Assembly (NCBI GenBank): GCA_966250325.1
Contig: CBINGY010000007.1
Coordinates: forward strand, 1 to 64,000
Direction of reading: 5' to 3'
DNA length: 64,000 nt
Origin: Jiulongibacter sp966250325
Lineage (GTDB): Bacteria > Bacteroidota > Bacteroidia > Cytophagales > Spirosomataceae
Shown here: positions 34,057-43,312 of the stretch, in pieces
Layout of the letters: the number at the start of each line of letters is the position of its first letter
Position numbering within the stretch: the stretch's first letter is position 1
Translations under genes and position numbers: made by a program
Notes under the pieces: generated by a model
Databases searched by the model: none
What the model saw: only the letters and a program-made list of their open reading frames with translations
Told to the model about the DNA's origin: nothing

Positions 34057-35484
34057 ATGAAATACCTTTATTTGATCAGTATTGCCTTACTTTTTCATGC
34101 GTGTACTTCAAAAACGAAAATACAATTGACCTACCGCCCCGAACACCACCTCACCCCGCCTCAAAACTGGACCAATGACCCCAATGGAATGGTCTATCTC
34201 GATGGAGAATATCATGTCTTTTATCAGCACAATCCTTATGGCGATAAATGGGGACATATGAGCTGGGGGCATGCCGTCAGCAAAGATTTGATGAACTGGG
34301 AACATCTGCCGGTAGCTATACCCGAATTTGATAACGGTAACGGAACCACTTCCATGATTTTCAGTGGCTCGGCTGTGGTGGATTCAGCCAATACGTCCGG
34401 CTTTTTTGAGAAAGGCTTTACAAAGGGCATGGTGGCCATCTTTACGGTTCATTTGGATAGCAGCGGAACCGGCGTAGGCCAATATCAGAGCATTGCATAC
34501 AGCTCAGACAAAGGCAGAACCTGGAAACACTTTGAAGGTAACCCTGTGCTGGATCTGGGCATGAAAGACTTCCGTGACCCCAATGTGATCTGGAATAAAC
34601 AGCGGAATAGCTGGCTCATGTCTGTTGTTAAGCCGCTGGAATATACCGTTCAGTTCTATGAGTCGCCAAATTTAAAGGATTGGACATTATTAAGTGAATT
34701 TGGCAGGCAGGGAGACACCACAAAAATCTGGGAGTGCCCGTCGTTATTTGAAGTGCCTGTGGAAAATTCTGACGAAACGAAATGGGTACTTCTGATTTCA
34801 TCGGGCCATAAAACAGCGGGTTTTGTGGGCATGCAGTATTTCGTGGGTGATTTTAACGGAACCACCTTTAATTCGCAGCCTCAAAATGACGTTTTTCAGG
34901 TAGATGCAGGGAAAGAATTCTATGCCGCCATTCCGTTTAATAATCTGCCAGTTTCACATCAGAAGCCAGTGATTTTGGGATGGACAAATAATTGGGCGTA
35001 CGCCAATGATATTCCTACCGTGGGTTTCCGGGGAGGATTTTCTTTCTCCAGAGAACTTTCGCTTTATAAAGAGCAGGGAATTTACAGACTTAAAAATTCT
35101 CCGGTTGTTTCTGGAAAAATTCCCTCGGTTACTTTATCAAAAGATAAGTCGGAGACTGAATTTGAAAATCCTGTTTTTCATATTCATGTGGGTCAAATTG
35201 GAGATTCTTTTGACTTGAAACTGGAGCAGAATGAATCAGAATATACGTTGATTTCTGTTTCAAACGGCATGCTAACGTTTGACCGTACAAAAAGTGGAAA
35301 GGTAGATTTCAACGCTTCTTTCCCAAGCAAAGATCAGATGGAAATTGGACCATTTGAATCACTTGATTTATACATGGATCATTCTGTTATTGAGCTATTT
35401 GTAAATGACGGAAAGCAGGTGATGACGCAGCAGGTTTTTCCGAACTCTCAAAAACTTTCTGCTAAACTTTCTCTGTTAAATTAA
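34057..35484 (+). CDS. Glycoside hydrolase family 32 lipoprotein (levanase/inulinase/invertase type)
   Basis: 475 residues with lipobox LFHACTS (Cys16). All three GH32 catalytic motifs are present: WTNDPNG (nucleophile Asp41), FRDPNV (Asp174, transition-state) and WECPSL (acid/base Glu226). The five-bladed propeller is followed by the C-terminal beta-sandwich (FDRTKSGKVDF, LDLYMDHSVIELFVNDG). Hydrolyses fructosyl bonds of sucrose, levan or inulin at the cell surface. Sits 3' of the FHS-type transporter gene; fructan utilisation is the simplest reading, but no SusCD pair is nearby. Confidence 0.95.
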   Translation: MKYLYLISIALLFHACTSKTKIQLTYRPEHHLTPPQNWTNDPNGMVYLDGEYHVFYQHNPYGDKWGHMSWGHAVSKDLMNWEHLPVAIPEFDNGNGTTSMIFSGSAVVDSANTSGFFEKGFTKGMVAIFTVHLDSSGTGVGQYQSIAYSSDKGRTWKHFEGNPVLDLGMKDFRDPNVIWNKQRNSWLMSVVKPLEYTVQFYESPNLKDWTLLSEFGRQGDTTKIWECPSLFEVPVENSDETKWVLLISSGHKTAGFVGMQYFVGDFNGTTFNSQPQNDVFQVDAGKEFYAAIPFNNLPVSHQKPVILGWTNNWAYANDIPTVGFRGGFSFSRELSLYKEQGIYRLKNSPVVSGKIPSVTLSKDKSETEFENPVFHIHVGQIGDSFDLKLEQNESEYTLISVSNGMLTFDRTKSGKVDFNASFPSKDQMEIGPFESLDLYMDHSVIELFVNDGKQVMTQQVFPNSQKLSAKLSLLN

Positions 35485-35510
35485 TTATTTTAATCTGTAT
35501 GGGTTCAAAT

Positions 35511-35530
35511 TTGGTGTAATTTTACATCAA
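35511..35530 (+). promoter_or_regulatory. Candidate operator of the ParDE pair
   Basis: TTGGTGTAA-TT-TTACATCAA is an inverted repeat with one mismatch per arm, 13 bp upstream of the parD-like start. Position and symmetry fit autoregulation by the antitoxin. Confidence 0.5.
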
Positions 35531-35542
35531 ACTTTTATAGAG

Positions 35543-35782
35543 ATGGCAAGACAAAGTATTTCCCTCACCGAACCAAATGATGAATGGTTAAAATCTCAGG
35601 TAGAAAGTTTGGAATATTCCAGCAAGAGCGAACTCGTTAATGACTTGATCAGGCAGGCAAGAAAGCAACAGGCTCAGATCGACTGGATTCGCACCAAACT
35701 TGAAAGAGCTGAGGTTAGCGGTTTTACCAATGAAAGTAAGGAAGAGATTTTACGGCAATCCAAATCTTTGCTGAATGGCTGA
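35543..35782 (+). CDS. ParD-like antitoxin (CC2985 family)
   Basis: 79 residues. ISLTEPNDEWLKSQVESLEYSSKSELVNDLIRQARKQQ is a ribbon-helix-helix antitoxin N-terminus; the C-terminal tail wraps the toxin in related pairs. Overlaps the downstream toxin by 8 bp. Confidence 0.9.
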   Translation: MARQSISLTEPNDEWLKSQVESLEYSSKSELVNDLIRQARKQQAQIDWIRTKLERAEVSGFTNESKEEILRQSKSLLNG

Positions 35783-36065
35783 ATACAGGTTGAATATGCG
35801 TGCTAAAGAAGATTTGATCCGCATTCATCATTACGGCGTGTATAAATTTGGAATAAACCAGGCTGATAAATATTTCGATTCATTTTTTGATCACTTTGAG
35901 ATAATCGCTCAGCAGCCTTATGCATTCGAGGCAGTTGACTATATCAAACCTGGATATCGCCGGTGTGCGTGTGGATCGGATAGCATTTATTACCGGATCG
36001 ATAGTGATACAGTTGAAATAATGGCAATAATTGGAAGGCAGGAGTTAAAAGATGTTTTCAATTAA
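35775..36065 (+). CDS. ParE/RelE-superfamily toxin
   Basis: 96 residues. AEYRLNMRAKEDLIRIHHYGVYKFGINQADKYFDSFFDHFEIIAQQP and the final SIYYRIDSDTVEIMAIIGRQE match ParE toxins, which act on DNA gyrase. Starts inside the antitoxin gene (ATGG overlap), a usual arrangement. Confidence 0.9.
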   Translation: MAEYRLNMRAKEDLIRIHHYGVYKFGINQADKYFDSFFDHFEIIAQQPYAFEAVDYIKPGYRRCACGSDSIYYRIDSDTVEIMAIIGRQELKDVFN

Positions 36066-36089
36066 TTGCTGTCAATCCATATTAGAAAT

Positions 36090-36434
36090 ATGAAAACCAA
36101 CTACCACAACCGCCGTTTCCGCCCCGTCCAAAACACGGCAAACGGAGAAACGACAGAAGAAACCATTTTCCATTACAGGCAGGAAGGAAACATTGTGACA
36201 TCTGAGTATAGCGGTGGGCAGATTGTGAAAGGAAGCCTCATTGCTTTGGTAGCAGAAAACGGGGAACTGGATATGCGGTATCAGCAGGTTAACCGCAAAG
36301 GCGAATTGATGACAGGAATCTGCAAAAGCACTCCGGAAATTCTGCCGGATGGCCGTATTCGATTGCACGAAAAATGGCAATGGACCAGTGGAGACAGGAC
36401 AGCAGGGGAAAGTGTGGTGGAGGAAATAGCGTAA
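36090..36434 (+). CDS. Hypothetical protein, 114 aa (small beta-rich family)
   Basis: From ATG 36090 (MKTNYHNRRFRPV). Pattern RFRPVQNTANGETTEETIFHYRQEGNIVTSEYSGGQIVKG and ELDMRYQQVNRKGELMTG is shared by a small Bacteroidota family sometimes labelled N-acetylglutamate synthase in databases, a name I would not trust. Soluble, beta-rich. The next gene begins 26 bp downstream. Confidence 0.7.
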   Translation: MKTNYHNRRFRPVQNTANGETTEETIFHYRQEGNIVTSEYSGGQIVKGSLIALVAENGELDMRYQQVNRKGELMTGICKSTPEILPDGRIRLHEKWQWTSGDRTAGESVVEEIA

Positions 36435-36460
36435 CTTCGTCACAAAACCCATTGAAGCCT

Positions 36461-38986
36461 GTGAAATTCTCCTTGATCTGTATAATCAGTATTTTGCTGT
36501 GGCAGCCGCTTTCCGGCCAGTCGTATAATACCGCTAAACCCTGGGCTTATTGGTGGTGGATGGGCTCTGCGGTCAATGAGGCAGACCTTGCCGCCAATCT
36601 GAAAACTTACGCTGATGCCGGATTTGGTGGGCTGCATATTATTCCCATTTATGGCGTGAAAGGAGAAGAAGAAAATTTCATCCCTTATTTGAGTGAGAAA
36701 TGGCTTCATATTTTAGATTTTACGGTAAAAGAAGCCCGGAAAAACGGTCTGGGAATTGACATGACGCTAGGTACCGGCTGGCCTTTCGGAGGGCCGCAGG
36801 TAAAACCTGAATTTGGAGCACAAAAGTTTGAATTATCGGCGGGCATTGACGGAAAATACAATCTGGTGATGAAACCCACCGGTCAACAGGTTAAAAGAGC
36901 TGCACCCGGTGGTGAAGGTTTGGTAGTAGATCATTTCAATAAATTGGCCGTTGAAGACTATTTACGGCCTTTTGGCCAGGCTTTTTCTGCCAAAAACTAT
37001 GGGGTAAGGGCCTTTTATAATGATTCGTATGAGGTGTATGAGGCCAACTGGACGCCGGTATTCTTCGATAAGTTCCTGATGTTAAGAGGATATGATCTCA
37101 GGGAGCATCTGGATGTTCTCACCTTGAAAGAAGCCACAACCGAACCTGAAAAACGCATCTGGGCAGATTATCATCAAACCCTTCATGATTTGCTACTTAC
37201 CGATTTTACCGGCACCTGGACCGGTTTTGCAAGCAAATACGGCAAACTATCCCGCAATGAGGCCCATGGCTCGCCCGCCAATATTCTGGATTTGTATGCA
37301 CTTTCAGATTTGCCCGAAACCGAGTTTTTCGGCAGTAAAAAATATGCCATTCCGGGGTATCGGCAAGACCCCGATTACGATCCCGGTAGATTTGGTACAC
37401 CTACCGAATATGTTATGAAACTGGCCTCTTCGCCTGCTCATATTTTCGGCAAAAAATGGGTGACTTCTGAAACGGCCACCTGGAATGCCAATCACTTCAA
37501 AGGAGCCCTTTCACAGATTAAACCACTTGTAGATGAGTCGTTTATATCCGGTGTGAATCATATCTTTTTTCATGGAGTGCCGTATTCGCCCCCTTCTGCG
37601 GCCTGGCCTGGCTGGCTGTTTTATGCCAGCACCAATTTCAATCAGAATTCTCATTTTTTTGACCAATTGCCTTTGCTAAACCGGTACATTGAGGTTTGCC
37701 AGGAGCGGCTTCAAAACAGTGTGGCAGATAATGACGTGTTGGTTTTATTGCCCTTTTCAGATCTCTGGCATTCGGTAGGCACCAAGTCAAAAACTCATGC
37801 CGTTGATGTACATAACATTGCCAATGGCGGCATTTTTTCACCGGCTCTGCTCAGGCTACTGGATGAGCTTACTGCGGCAGGGATCAGTTATGATTTTGTT
37901 TCAGATGACCAGCTGTTTGAGTTTAACATCATTGCAGAAAAGCAGGCTTATTTGAGAAACAGGAATGGATTGAGCACCTACAAAGCGGTAATTATCCCTT
38001 CTTCTGAGTACATGAAAAACCGTACAGCCTCACGGCTGCAGTATTTTGAGCAGGCTGGAGTTCCGGTCATTTTTGATCAGCAGGTTCCCCAAAAATCGTT
38101 TGGTTTTAAGAATTTTGAGGCAAACGACGAAGCTTTGAGGAAAGTACTTGCAGGTTTCGAGGCTTTGAAATCTGATCAACTGATTGAGAATTTGGGGATG
38201 TTTCAGGTCAAAGGGGAGGCATTTGGTCAGGCTGGCGTTCGCTTTATCCGGAAAATGGATGCGGCAGGTAACCGGCAATATTTTGTAAGCAATTTATCTG
38301 AGAATTCATTGAGCAGATCTATTCCTTTAATGGTTGAGAGCAAGTATGTTACAGTTTTTGATCCCTTAACAGAAGAATCCGGTTTTCTATCGAAAAATGA
38401 AAGTGGGATGTTTTTCATTGACCTCAAACCCGGCCGATCACTTTTTTTGACCGAAGGTCGTCATACAGAAAAGCCGTGGGAATGGGTATTGACCAAAAAC
38501 GAAACCGAAATTTCCGGAAAATGGAAAGTGAGTTTTTCCGGAGAAGGTATAGAAGTGCCACAAACCATTGAAATGCAACAAGCCAGTTCCTGGGCTTCTT
38601 ATGAAAATGCCGCCTTTTTTGACGGATATGGCACCTATTCTATTGATTTTTCATTGGATTTGGTTCCTGATGGACCGGCTTTGCTGAGTTTGGGCGATGT
38701 GCGGGAATCTGCCAGGGTGACCTTGAATGGAATTAAGCTGGAAACGGCATGGTCCTTGCCGTTTGAAGTAAAAGTGCCGGCAGGCTTACTCAGAAAGGAA
38801 AACCTGTTGGAGGTGCGTGTGCGAAACACTTCTGCAAACCGAATGCGAAAAATGGACGCCGATGGGGTGAAGTGGAAGAAGTTTTACGATATCAATTTTG
38901 TGGATATTACGTATAAACCTTTCGATGCCACCCGCTGGTCACCGCAGCCTTCCGGATTATTGGGTCCGGTGCTATTGAAGTACTGA
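36461..38986 (+). CDS. Secreted GH106-like glycoside hydrolase (alpha-L-rhamnosidase type)
   Basis: 841 residues from GTG 36461, giving a signal peptide (KFSLICIISILLWQPLSGQS); the ATG at 36374 lies inside the previous gene. Opening PWAYWWWMGSAVNEADLAANLKTYADAGFGGLHIIPIYG is typical of the GH106/BT0986-like barrel. FYNDSYEVYEANWTPVFF carries the conserved DSYE. C-terminal beta-sandwich (YGTYSIDFSLDL, NLLEVRVRNTSANR) resembles the CBM-like domain of such enzymes. Substrate probably rhamnose- or related uronate-containing glycan; assignment of the exact activity is not possible from sequence alone. Confidence 0.8.
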   Translation: MKFSLICIISILLWQPLSGQSYNTAKPWAYWWWMGSAVNEADLAANLKTYADAGFGGLHIIPIYGVKGEEENFIPYLSEKWLHILDFTVKEARKNGLGIDMTLGTGWPFGGPQVKPEFGAQKFELSAGIDGKYNLVMKPTGQQVKRAAPGGEGLVVDHFNKLAVEDYLRPFGQAFSAKNYGVRAFYNDSYEVYEANWTPVFFDKFLMLRGYDLREHLDVLTLKEATTEPEKRIWADYHQTLHDLLLTDFTGTWTGFASKYGKLSRNEAHGSPANILDLYALSDLPETEFFGSKKYAIPGYRQDPDYDPGRFGTPTEYVMKLASSPAHIFGKKWVTSETATWNANHFKGALSQIKPLVDESFISGVNHIFFHGVPYSPPSAAWPGWLFYASTNFNQNSHFFDQLPLLNRYIEVCQERLQNSVADNDVLVLLPFSDLWHSVGTKSKTHAVDVHNIANGGIFSPALLRLLDELTAAGISYDFVSDDQLFEFNIIAEKQAYLRNRNGLSTYKAVIIPSSEYMKNRTASRLQYFEQAGVPVIFDQQVPQKSFGFKNFEANDEALRKVLAGFEALKSDQLIENLGMFQVKGEAFGQAGVRFIRKMDAAGNRQYFVSNLSENSLSRSIPLMVESKYVTVFDPLTEESGFLSKNESGMFFIDLKPGRSLFLTEGRHTEKPWEWVLTKNETEISGKWKVSFSGEGIEVPQTIEMQQASSWASYENAAFFDGYGTYSIDFSLDLVPDGPALLSLGDVRESARVTLNGIKLETAWSLPFEVKVPAGLLRKENLLEVRVRNTSANRMRKMDADGVKWKKFYDINFVDITYKPFDATRWSPQPSGLLGPVLLKY

Positions 38987-39021
38987 TTTATAAGCTAATT
39001 TTGTTCAAACTAATACTCAGA

Positions 39022-39537
39022 ATGAATTTAAATTTTGACACACAAAGTGACCGCTCCGAAGTTTTTTCGGGTGTACAATCTTTTTTAGATGATAAGGGAT
39101 TCAACGTAACTGCCACCGATCATGCCCGCCCCTGGGGTGGATTTTTCGTTCTGGATGAAAGTCAGGCCCCACAGTTTATCCAGGAATTTTTCCCCCATCT
39201 TTCGCTTGAAGACTTTTCAGGGTTTGAAAAATTAAGTCCGAAAATTCTGGTGGTGGCACCCGATCAACGCCTCAGCTGGCAGTACCATCATCGCCGTGCA
39301 GAAATCTGGAAACTCATTGGCGGAGTGGCAGGTGTGGTGATTTCAGATACGGATGAAGAAACGGAATTGCAGACCCTGGCTATAGGCGATATAGTGAATC
39401 TGAAATGTGGAGAGCGACATCGTTTAGTGGGTACCGATGGCTACGGAATAGTGGCCGAAATCTGGCAGCACGTGGATAAAAATCATCCTTCTGACGAGGA
39501 CGATATCGTACGGGTTCAGGATGATTTCGGGCGTTAA
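39022..39537 (+). CDS. Cupin-fold mannose-6-phosphate isomerase-like protein
   Basis: 171 residues from ATG 39022 (MNLNFDTQ); TTG 39001 is an alternative. PWGGFFVLDE, DQRLSWQYHHRRAEIWKLIGG (His metal ligands), GDIVNLKCGERHRLVG and the final region fit type II PMI/cupin. Short and single-domain, so may be a sugar-binding or isomerase cupin rather than full ManA. Its stop codon overlaps the convergent ATPase pseudogene. Confidence 0.75.
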   Translation: MNLNFDTQSDRSEVFSGVQSFLDDKGFNVTATDHARPWGGFFVLDESQAPQFIQEFFPHLSLEDFSGFEKLSPKILVVAPDQRLSWQYHHRRAEIWKLIGGVAGVVISDTDEETELQTLAIGDIVNLKCGERHRLVGTDGYGIVAEIWQHVDKNHPSDEDDIVRVQDDFGR

Positions 39538-40676
39538 GTTGGGAAATAAATTTTTCTAAGCCAAAGGCCGAAAATGGCATCCTGAAATTCAGCTGTACTA
39601 TTTTCGAATCGTATAATCTGCTTATCCTGAAGGGACTTCTTGACTCTATTGATATTAGCGGTTGATTTTAAATCGTAAAGATTGAGATTTTCACGGGTTC
39701 CAAATGATTTAACTCCATCTGTTATGGCTTTAAGGAGGTTGATCTGTGAAGTAGTCAGGTTTTCTATATCACGAATGAAGAAGGAGCCGTATTGCTCCAT
39801 AATATTTTCCAGAGCTTTATCTACAATGCTTTTATCGCAGATTTTGTCACAAATGAGCCAGGAAGTCTGGGCTAGTTGCTGTACATAATATGGCTGATTA
39901 TCAGCGTATTCAATGATTTTTTGAATGGCAGATTCTTCAATCTCTTTACCGGTATCTTCAAACCTTTTTTTAATAAACGGGTTCCATTTTTCAGGCTTGA
40001 TTTTATTGAGATTTAGAATGGTGGCAAATCGGTAAAAAGGATACGATGATTTATTGAATATGTCCTGCATCATGTGCTCTTTTGAACCGTAAAGGCAATA
40101 TGAAACGTGCTGGTGATGCTGCCAATGGGCTCTCAGACTTTTCTGAAATGCCATGGGATTGTCAAAATGCTGCAGATTCTGAAATTCGTCAATACAAAAG
40201 ATGATTCTTATCCCCTCTGATTGAGCAATGGTTTCTGCAAGGTTGAGAATTTCAGATGGATTTTTTTTGATTTCGCTCCATTCCAAGCTCAATGAAATTT
40301 CGCTTTCCGGAACGGGAGTATCGCTGAAGTTTGGTAGAATATTTATGAACCGAGTGCCGGATTATTGAATTAATCTTTCGAATTTATTGATCGTCGCATT
40401 GAGTAGCTTATTCGCAAATTCACGATAAAATTCCTCCTCTGATTTTATATTAAATAAGTCGAGATAGATTACACGGTATTCCTTATTCTCATTCACCAAT
40501 TTTTGCGTAACGTACTTAATAAGAGAACTTTTCCCCCACCTTCTTGGTGAAATGAGGGCAACATTATTAAGTGCTTTGAATTGATTGGAAAGAAATTCTG
40601 TCTCGTCTTCCCGATTGGTAAAATCGAGGTCGAAAACCACTTTTCCGAAGGTAAATGGAATATGCTTCATAACCAA
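39534..40676 (-). pseudogene. AAA+ ATPase (PF01637-like) interrupted by an in-frame stop
   Basis: Two same-frame pieces: 40676-40365 (residues MKHIPFTFGKVV to NKFERLIQ) with P-loop SPRRWGKSSLIKY, and 40292-39534 (Walker B IIFCIDEFQNL; sensor YCLYGSKEHMMQ). A TAA at 40362-40364 separates them and the intervening bases read SGTRFINILPNFSDTP VPESEISLSLEW in the same frame, exactly what an intact family member would have. Without the stop the protein would be about 379 residues, a full-length archaeal-type ATPase. It is a nonsense mutation, not a frameshift. Family members of this type are common in Bacteroidota and of poorly known role. Confidence 0.85.
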
Positions 40677-40727
40677 TTTGATTTAGTAACACGAATGTAA
40701 CTAACACGTATGTAACTAACAAACTTG

Positions 40728-42596
40728 TTACCCTGCATTTTGACGGATTTCCCGATGGATCTGAATTCGGGTACCCTGCCCTTCTTCGGTTTGTATTTGA
40801 AGTGTAGCACCCAGTTCTTCGGCTCTCAACTTCATATTATTGAGTCCGAAGGTGGTGATTGAATGGGTAGCACCCAAATCAAATCCCTTGCCGTTATCCG
40901 TTATTTCAATTGAAAAGGTTTTTTCGCTGAATTGCCCTGAAATAGTAACCAAAGAGGCATTGGCATATTTCATGGTATTGTTGAGAGCCTCCTGGATTAT
41001 CCTGAAAAGATTCAGGCCTTCGATGGCCGTGAGAAGAATGTCATCACCATTGAAACTTAACTCTACACGAAACGAATTCTCATCAGTGAATTTTTTGACA
41101 AATTCCTGAATTCGGGAGGTAAGATCAACCACACTCACTTCAGAATTATAAGTAGCCCAGATGGTATCTCTCAGACTTTGTGCAGCCAGTCTCACTTCTG
41201 AGTTGATACTTTCAAGCTTTTGTGGATTAAGTTTTTGATTTTCAAATAAATAAAAGGCATTGTCAAGACTTGTGCTTACCACAGTAAGCTGAGAACCTAC
41301 GCTGTCATGCAACTCTTTGGCAATACGTCTTCGCTCTATTTCCCTGGCCGTGATGAGCTTATTCTGATTTTCAATTTCAAGATTTTTGAGGTGTTCGGTT
41401 TCTTTGGCCCTGGCTTTAACACGTTCCAGTCGCCAAAAAAGTATACCTGCCAGCAAAATACTCACCAGCCCCGCAGAGAGCCCGATAATCCAATTTCGCT
41501 TTCTTGCAATTTCCACTTTGGCCTCACTTAGCATGATCTCTTTTTCAGCAGTTTTATAGCGTGCCTCGTACTCGGCCAGTTTTTGATTGTTTTCTTCCTT
41601 GAAAATTGAATCGCTCATTGCAGTAGCCTCATTGGCGTAATAATCGCCCATTTCGAAGTTATGGCGGGCAATATTATACCTCGAAAGTGAGGAGTAGATG
41701 TGCATCATAGAATAGGTGTCACCTACCTTTTTGGTGAATTTAAGTGCCTGGTTTAAATAGTATTCAGCTTTTGGATATTGGCTGGTTTCCGTGTAAAGCA
41801 TTCCCAGAAACCGATTGTTGTCCACCATATTTTCTTTGTATTCATTTCTGTTAGAAAGATCAATGGAACGTAGAAGATTGGTTTCGGCCTCAGCGTACAT
41901 ACCCAATTTTTTTTGTAGAAATCCTCTGATCATCAGGCTGTAGGCATATCTCCGGGTCTCTTTTAACTTCAGGTAACCTTCCGGAATATTTTTCGAGTAG
42001 CTGTAAGCAGATTTATAATTGCTTTCGGCAATCAAATTATTGACTATAAGATCTTGAATGTCCAGATATTTCAAACTTCCTTTTTCGTACTCAGGTAGTA
42101 TGCCAATCAATAACTGGTTTGATCGCTTAATATCACCCAATAAATAGTAAATGGTGGCTTCATGCCTGATGCATTCTACATAATCTGGTCTGCTTTTTCG
42201 CGAGTCAAAGAAAGTTTTTGCCGAGTCGAGATACGCTTTTCCTTTTACAAAATCATTGAGAAAGCTGTAATAGATGATCGCGGTTTGTTTGTAAGTTTTT
42301 CCCAGATCTTCCCTCAGCCTTGCATTATTGAAAAAGGGCCTTACTTTCTCAAGAAAACTTAAAGCTGAATCGTACTCAGAAATTTGAGTGTAGTAAATAG
42401 CTAAATAATACCCGGCTTTATTTTTCTGGTAATCGGTTTGTGCTTCCTTCTGGAGTTTGTCAATTAATGATTTGCTTCTGGGGTATTGAGAGTTTTTTAA
42501 ATCTTTTACCAGACCCAAAGTTTTGTCAAAATCCTGAGAAAGAAGAGGATGAATGATGCCGGTAAAAAGAATCAAAAACAAATATCTCATACCCAT
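40728..42596 (-). CDS. TPR-containing sensor histidine kinase (HisKA_3)
   Basis: 622 residues: signal peptide (MRYLFLILFTGIIHPLLSQ), periplasmic tetratricopeptide repeats (about 60-340), coiled-coil, one membrane helix (about 368-390), then HisKA_3 with phospho-acceptor RRRIAKELHDSVG (His430), N-box EALNNTMKYA and G-box ITDNGKGFD. NarL-type kinases of this kind pair with LuxR regulators, and one starts 10 bp upstream, overlapping this gene. Signal sensed by the TPR part is unknown. ATG 42590 is an alternative start. Confidence 0.95.
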   Translation of the reverse strand: MGMRYLFLILFTGIIHPLLSQDFDKTLGLVKDLKNSQYPRSKSLIDKLQKEAQTDYQKNKAGYYLAIYYTQISEYDSALSFLEKVRPFFNNARLREDLGKTYKQTAIIYYSFLNDFVKGKAYLDSAKTFFDSRKSRPDYVECIRHEATIYYLLGDIKRSNQLLIGILPEYEKGSLKYLDIQDLIVNNLIAESNYKSAYSYSKNIPEGYLKLKETRRYAYSLMIRGFLQKKLGMYAEAETNLLRSIDLSNRNEYKENMVDNNRFLGMLYTETSQYPKAEYYLNQALKFTKKVGDTYSMMHIYSSLSRYNIARHNFEMGDYYANEATAMSDSIFKEENNQKLAEYEARYKTAEKEIMLSEAKVEIARKRNWIIGLSAGLVSILLAGILFWRLERVKARAKETEHLKNLEIENQNKLITAREIERRRIAKELHDSVGSQLTVVSTSLDNAFYLFENQKLNPQKLESINSEVRLAAQSLRDTIWATYNSEVSVVDLTSRIQEFVKKFTDENSFRVELSFNGDDILLTAIEGLNLFRIIQEALNNTMKYANASLVTISGQFSEKTFSIEITDNGKGFDLGATHSITTFGLNNMKLRAEELGATLQIQTEEGQGTRIQIHREIRQNAG

Positions 42597-43243
42597 TTGT
42601 TTGTTTTCGCGATCGTTACGGCTTCCAGTTTGGAATGCACCTGAAGTTTCTGGTAGATGTTTTCGATGTGTTTCCGGGCCGTTTTGGCGGAAATAAAAAG
42701 CAGATCGCCTATTTGTGTATAACTTAATCCGGCGGCAACTTTTTCAAGTATTTCAATTTCTCTGCGTGTTAAATTAAATTGATCAGGTGATTTGAGCGTT
42801 TGAGTGGATTGCTCGTTAATGTGCTGGTTACGAAGAATCTGGAGCGTTTTCACAGCAATGCCTGGTGACATGGGGGCTCCTCCGTCAATGAGATCTTCTA
42901 TGGCAGAAATTATTTTTGAGGGTTTCTCATCTTTGGTGAGATAGCCCGAGGCTCCAGCCTTTATAGCTTCAAAAATTTTATCTTCCTGATCAAGTACAGA
43001 GAGCATCATGATTTTGATCTGTGGATACCTCTGTTTTATTTCACGGGTGGTTTCTATTCCGTTCATTCCCGGCATTTCTATGTCCATTAGAATGAGTTCC
43101 GGTTGTTTAGATTGTAGCTGGTTAAGGGCATCTTCACCACTTAAAGCACGCAAAATCACCTCTATTTCCGGATAAACAGAGAGGTTGCTGCTGATATTTC
43201 TAAGTAGGGTAGGATTATCATCCACCAGTCCGATTGCGATCAT
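42587..43243 (-). CDS. NarL/FixJ-type response regulator
   Basis: 218 residues from ATG 43243 (MIAIGLVDDNPT); the frame is open further but that extension lacks similarity. Receiver with acidic pocket VDDN, phospho-Asp in LILMDIEMPGMNG, Lys in YLTKDEKP. C-terminal LuxR HTH: LTRREIEILEKVAAGLSYTQIGDLLFISAKTARKHIENIYQKLQV. Between two kinases and overlapping the first by 10 bp, so it is likely the cognate regulator of one or both. Confidence 0.95.
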   Translation of the reverse strand: MIAIGLVDDNPTLLRNISSNLSVYPEIEVILRALSGEDALNQLQSKQPELILMDIEMPGMNGIETTREIKQRYPQIKIMMLSVLDQEDKIFEAIKAGASGYLTKDEKPSKIISAIEDLIDGGAPMSPGIAVKTLQILRNQHINEQSTQTLKSPDQFNLTRREIEILEKVAAGLSYTQIGDLLFISAKTARKHIENIYQKLQVHSKLEAVTIAKTNKWV

Positions 43244-43312
43244 TGAGCGTAGTTTTAGAGCAAATATATTAGCATGCCAGGCTGACTTCCTATAGGGCAA
43301 ATGACGTATTTT

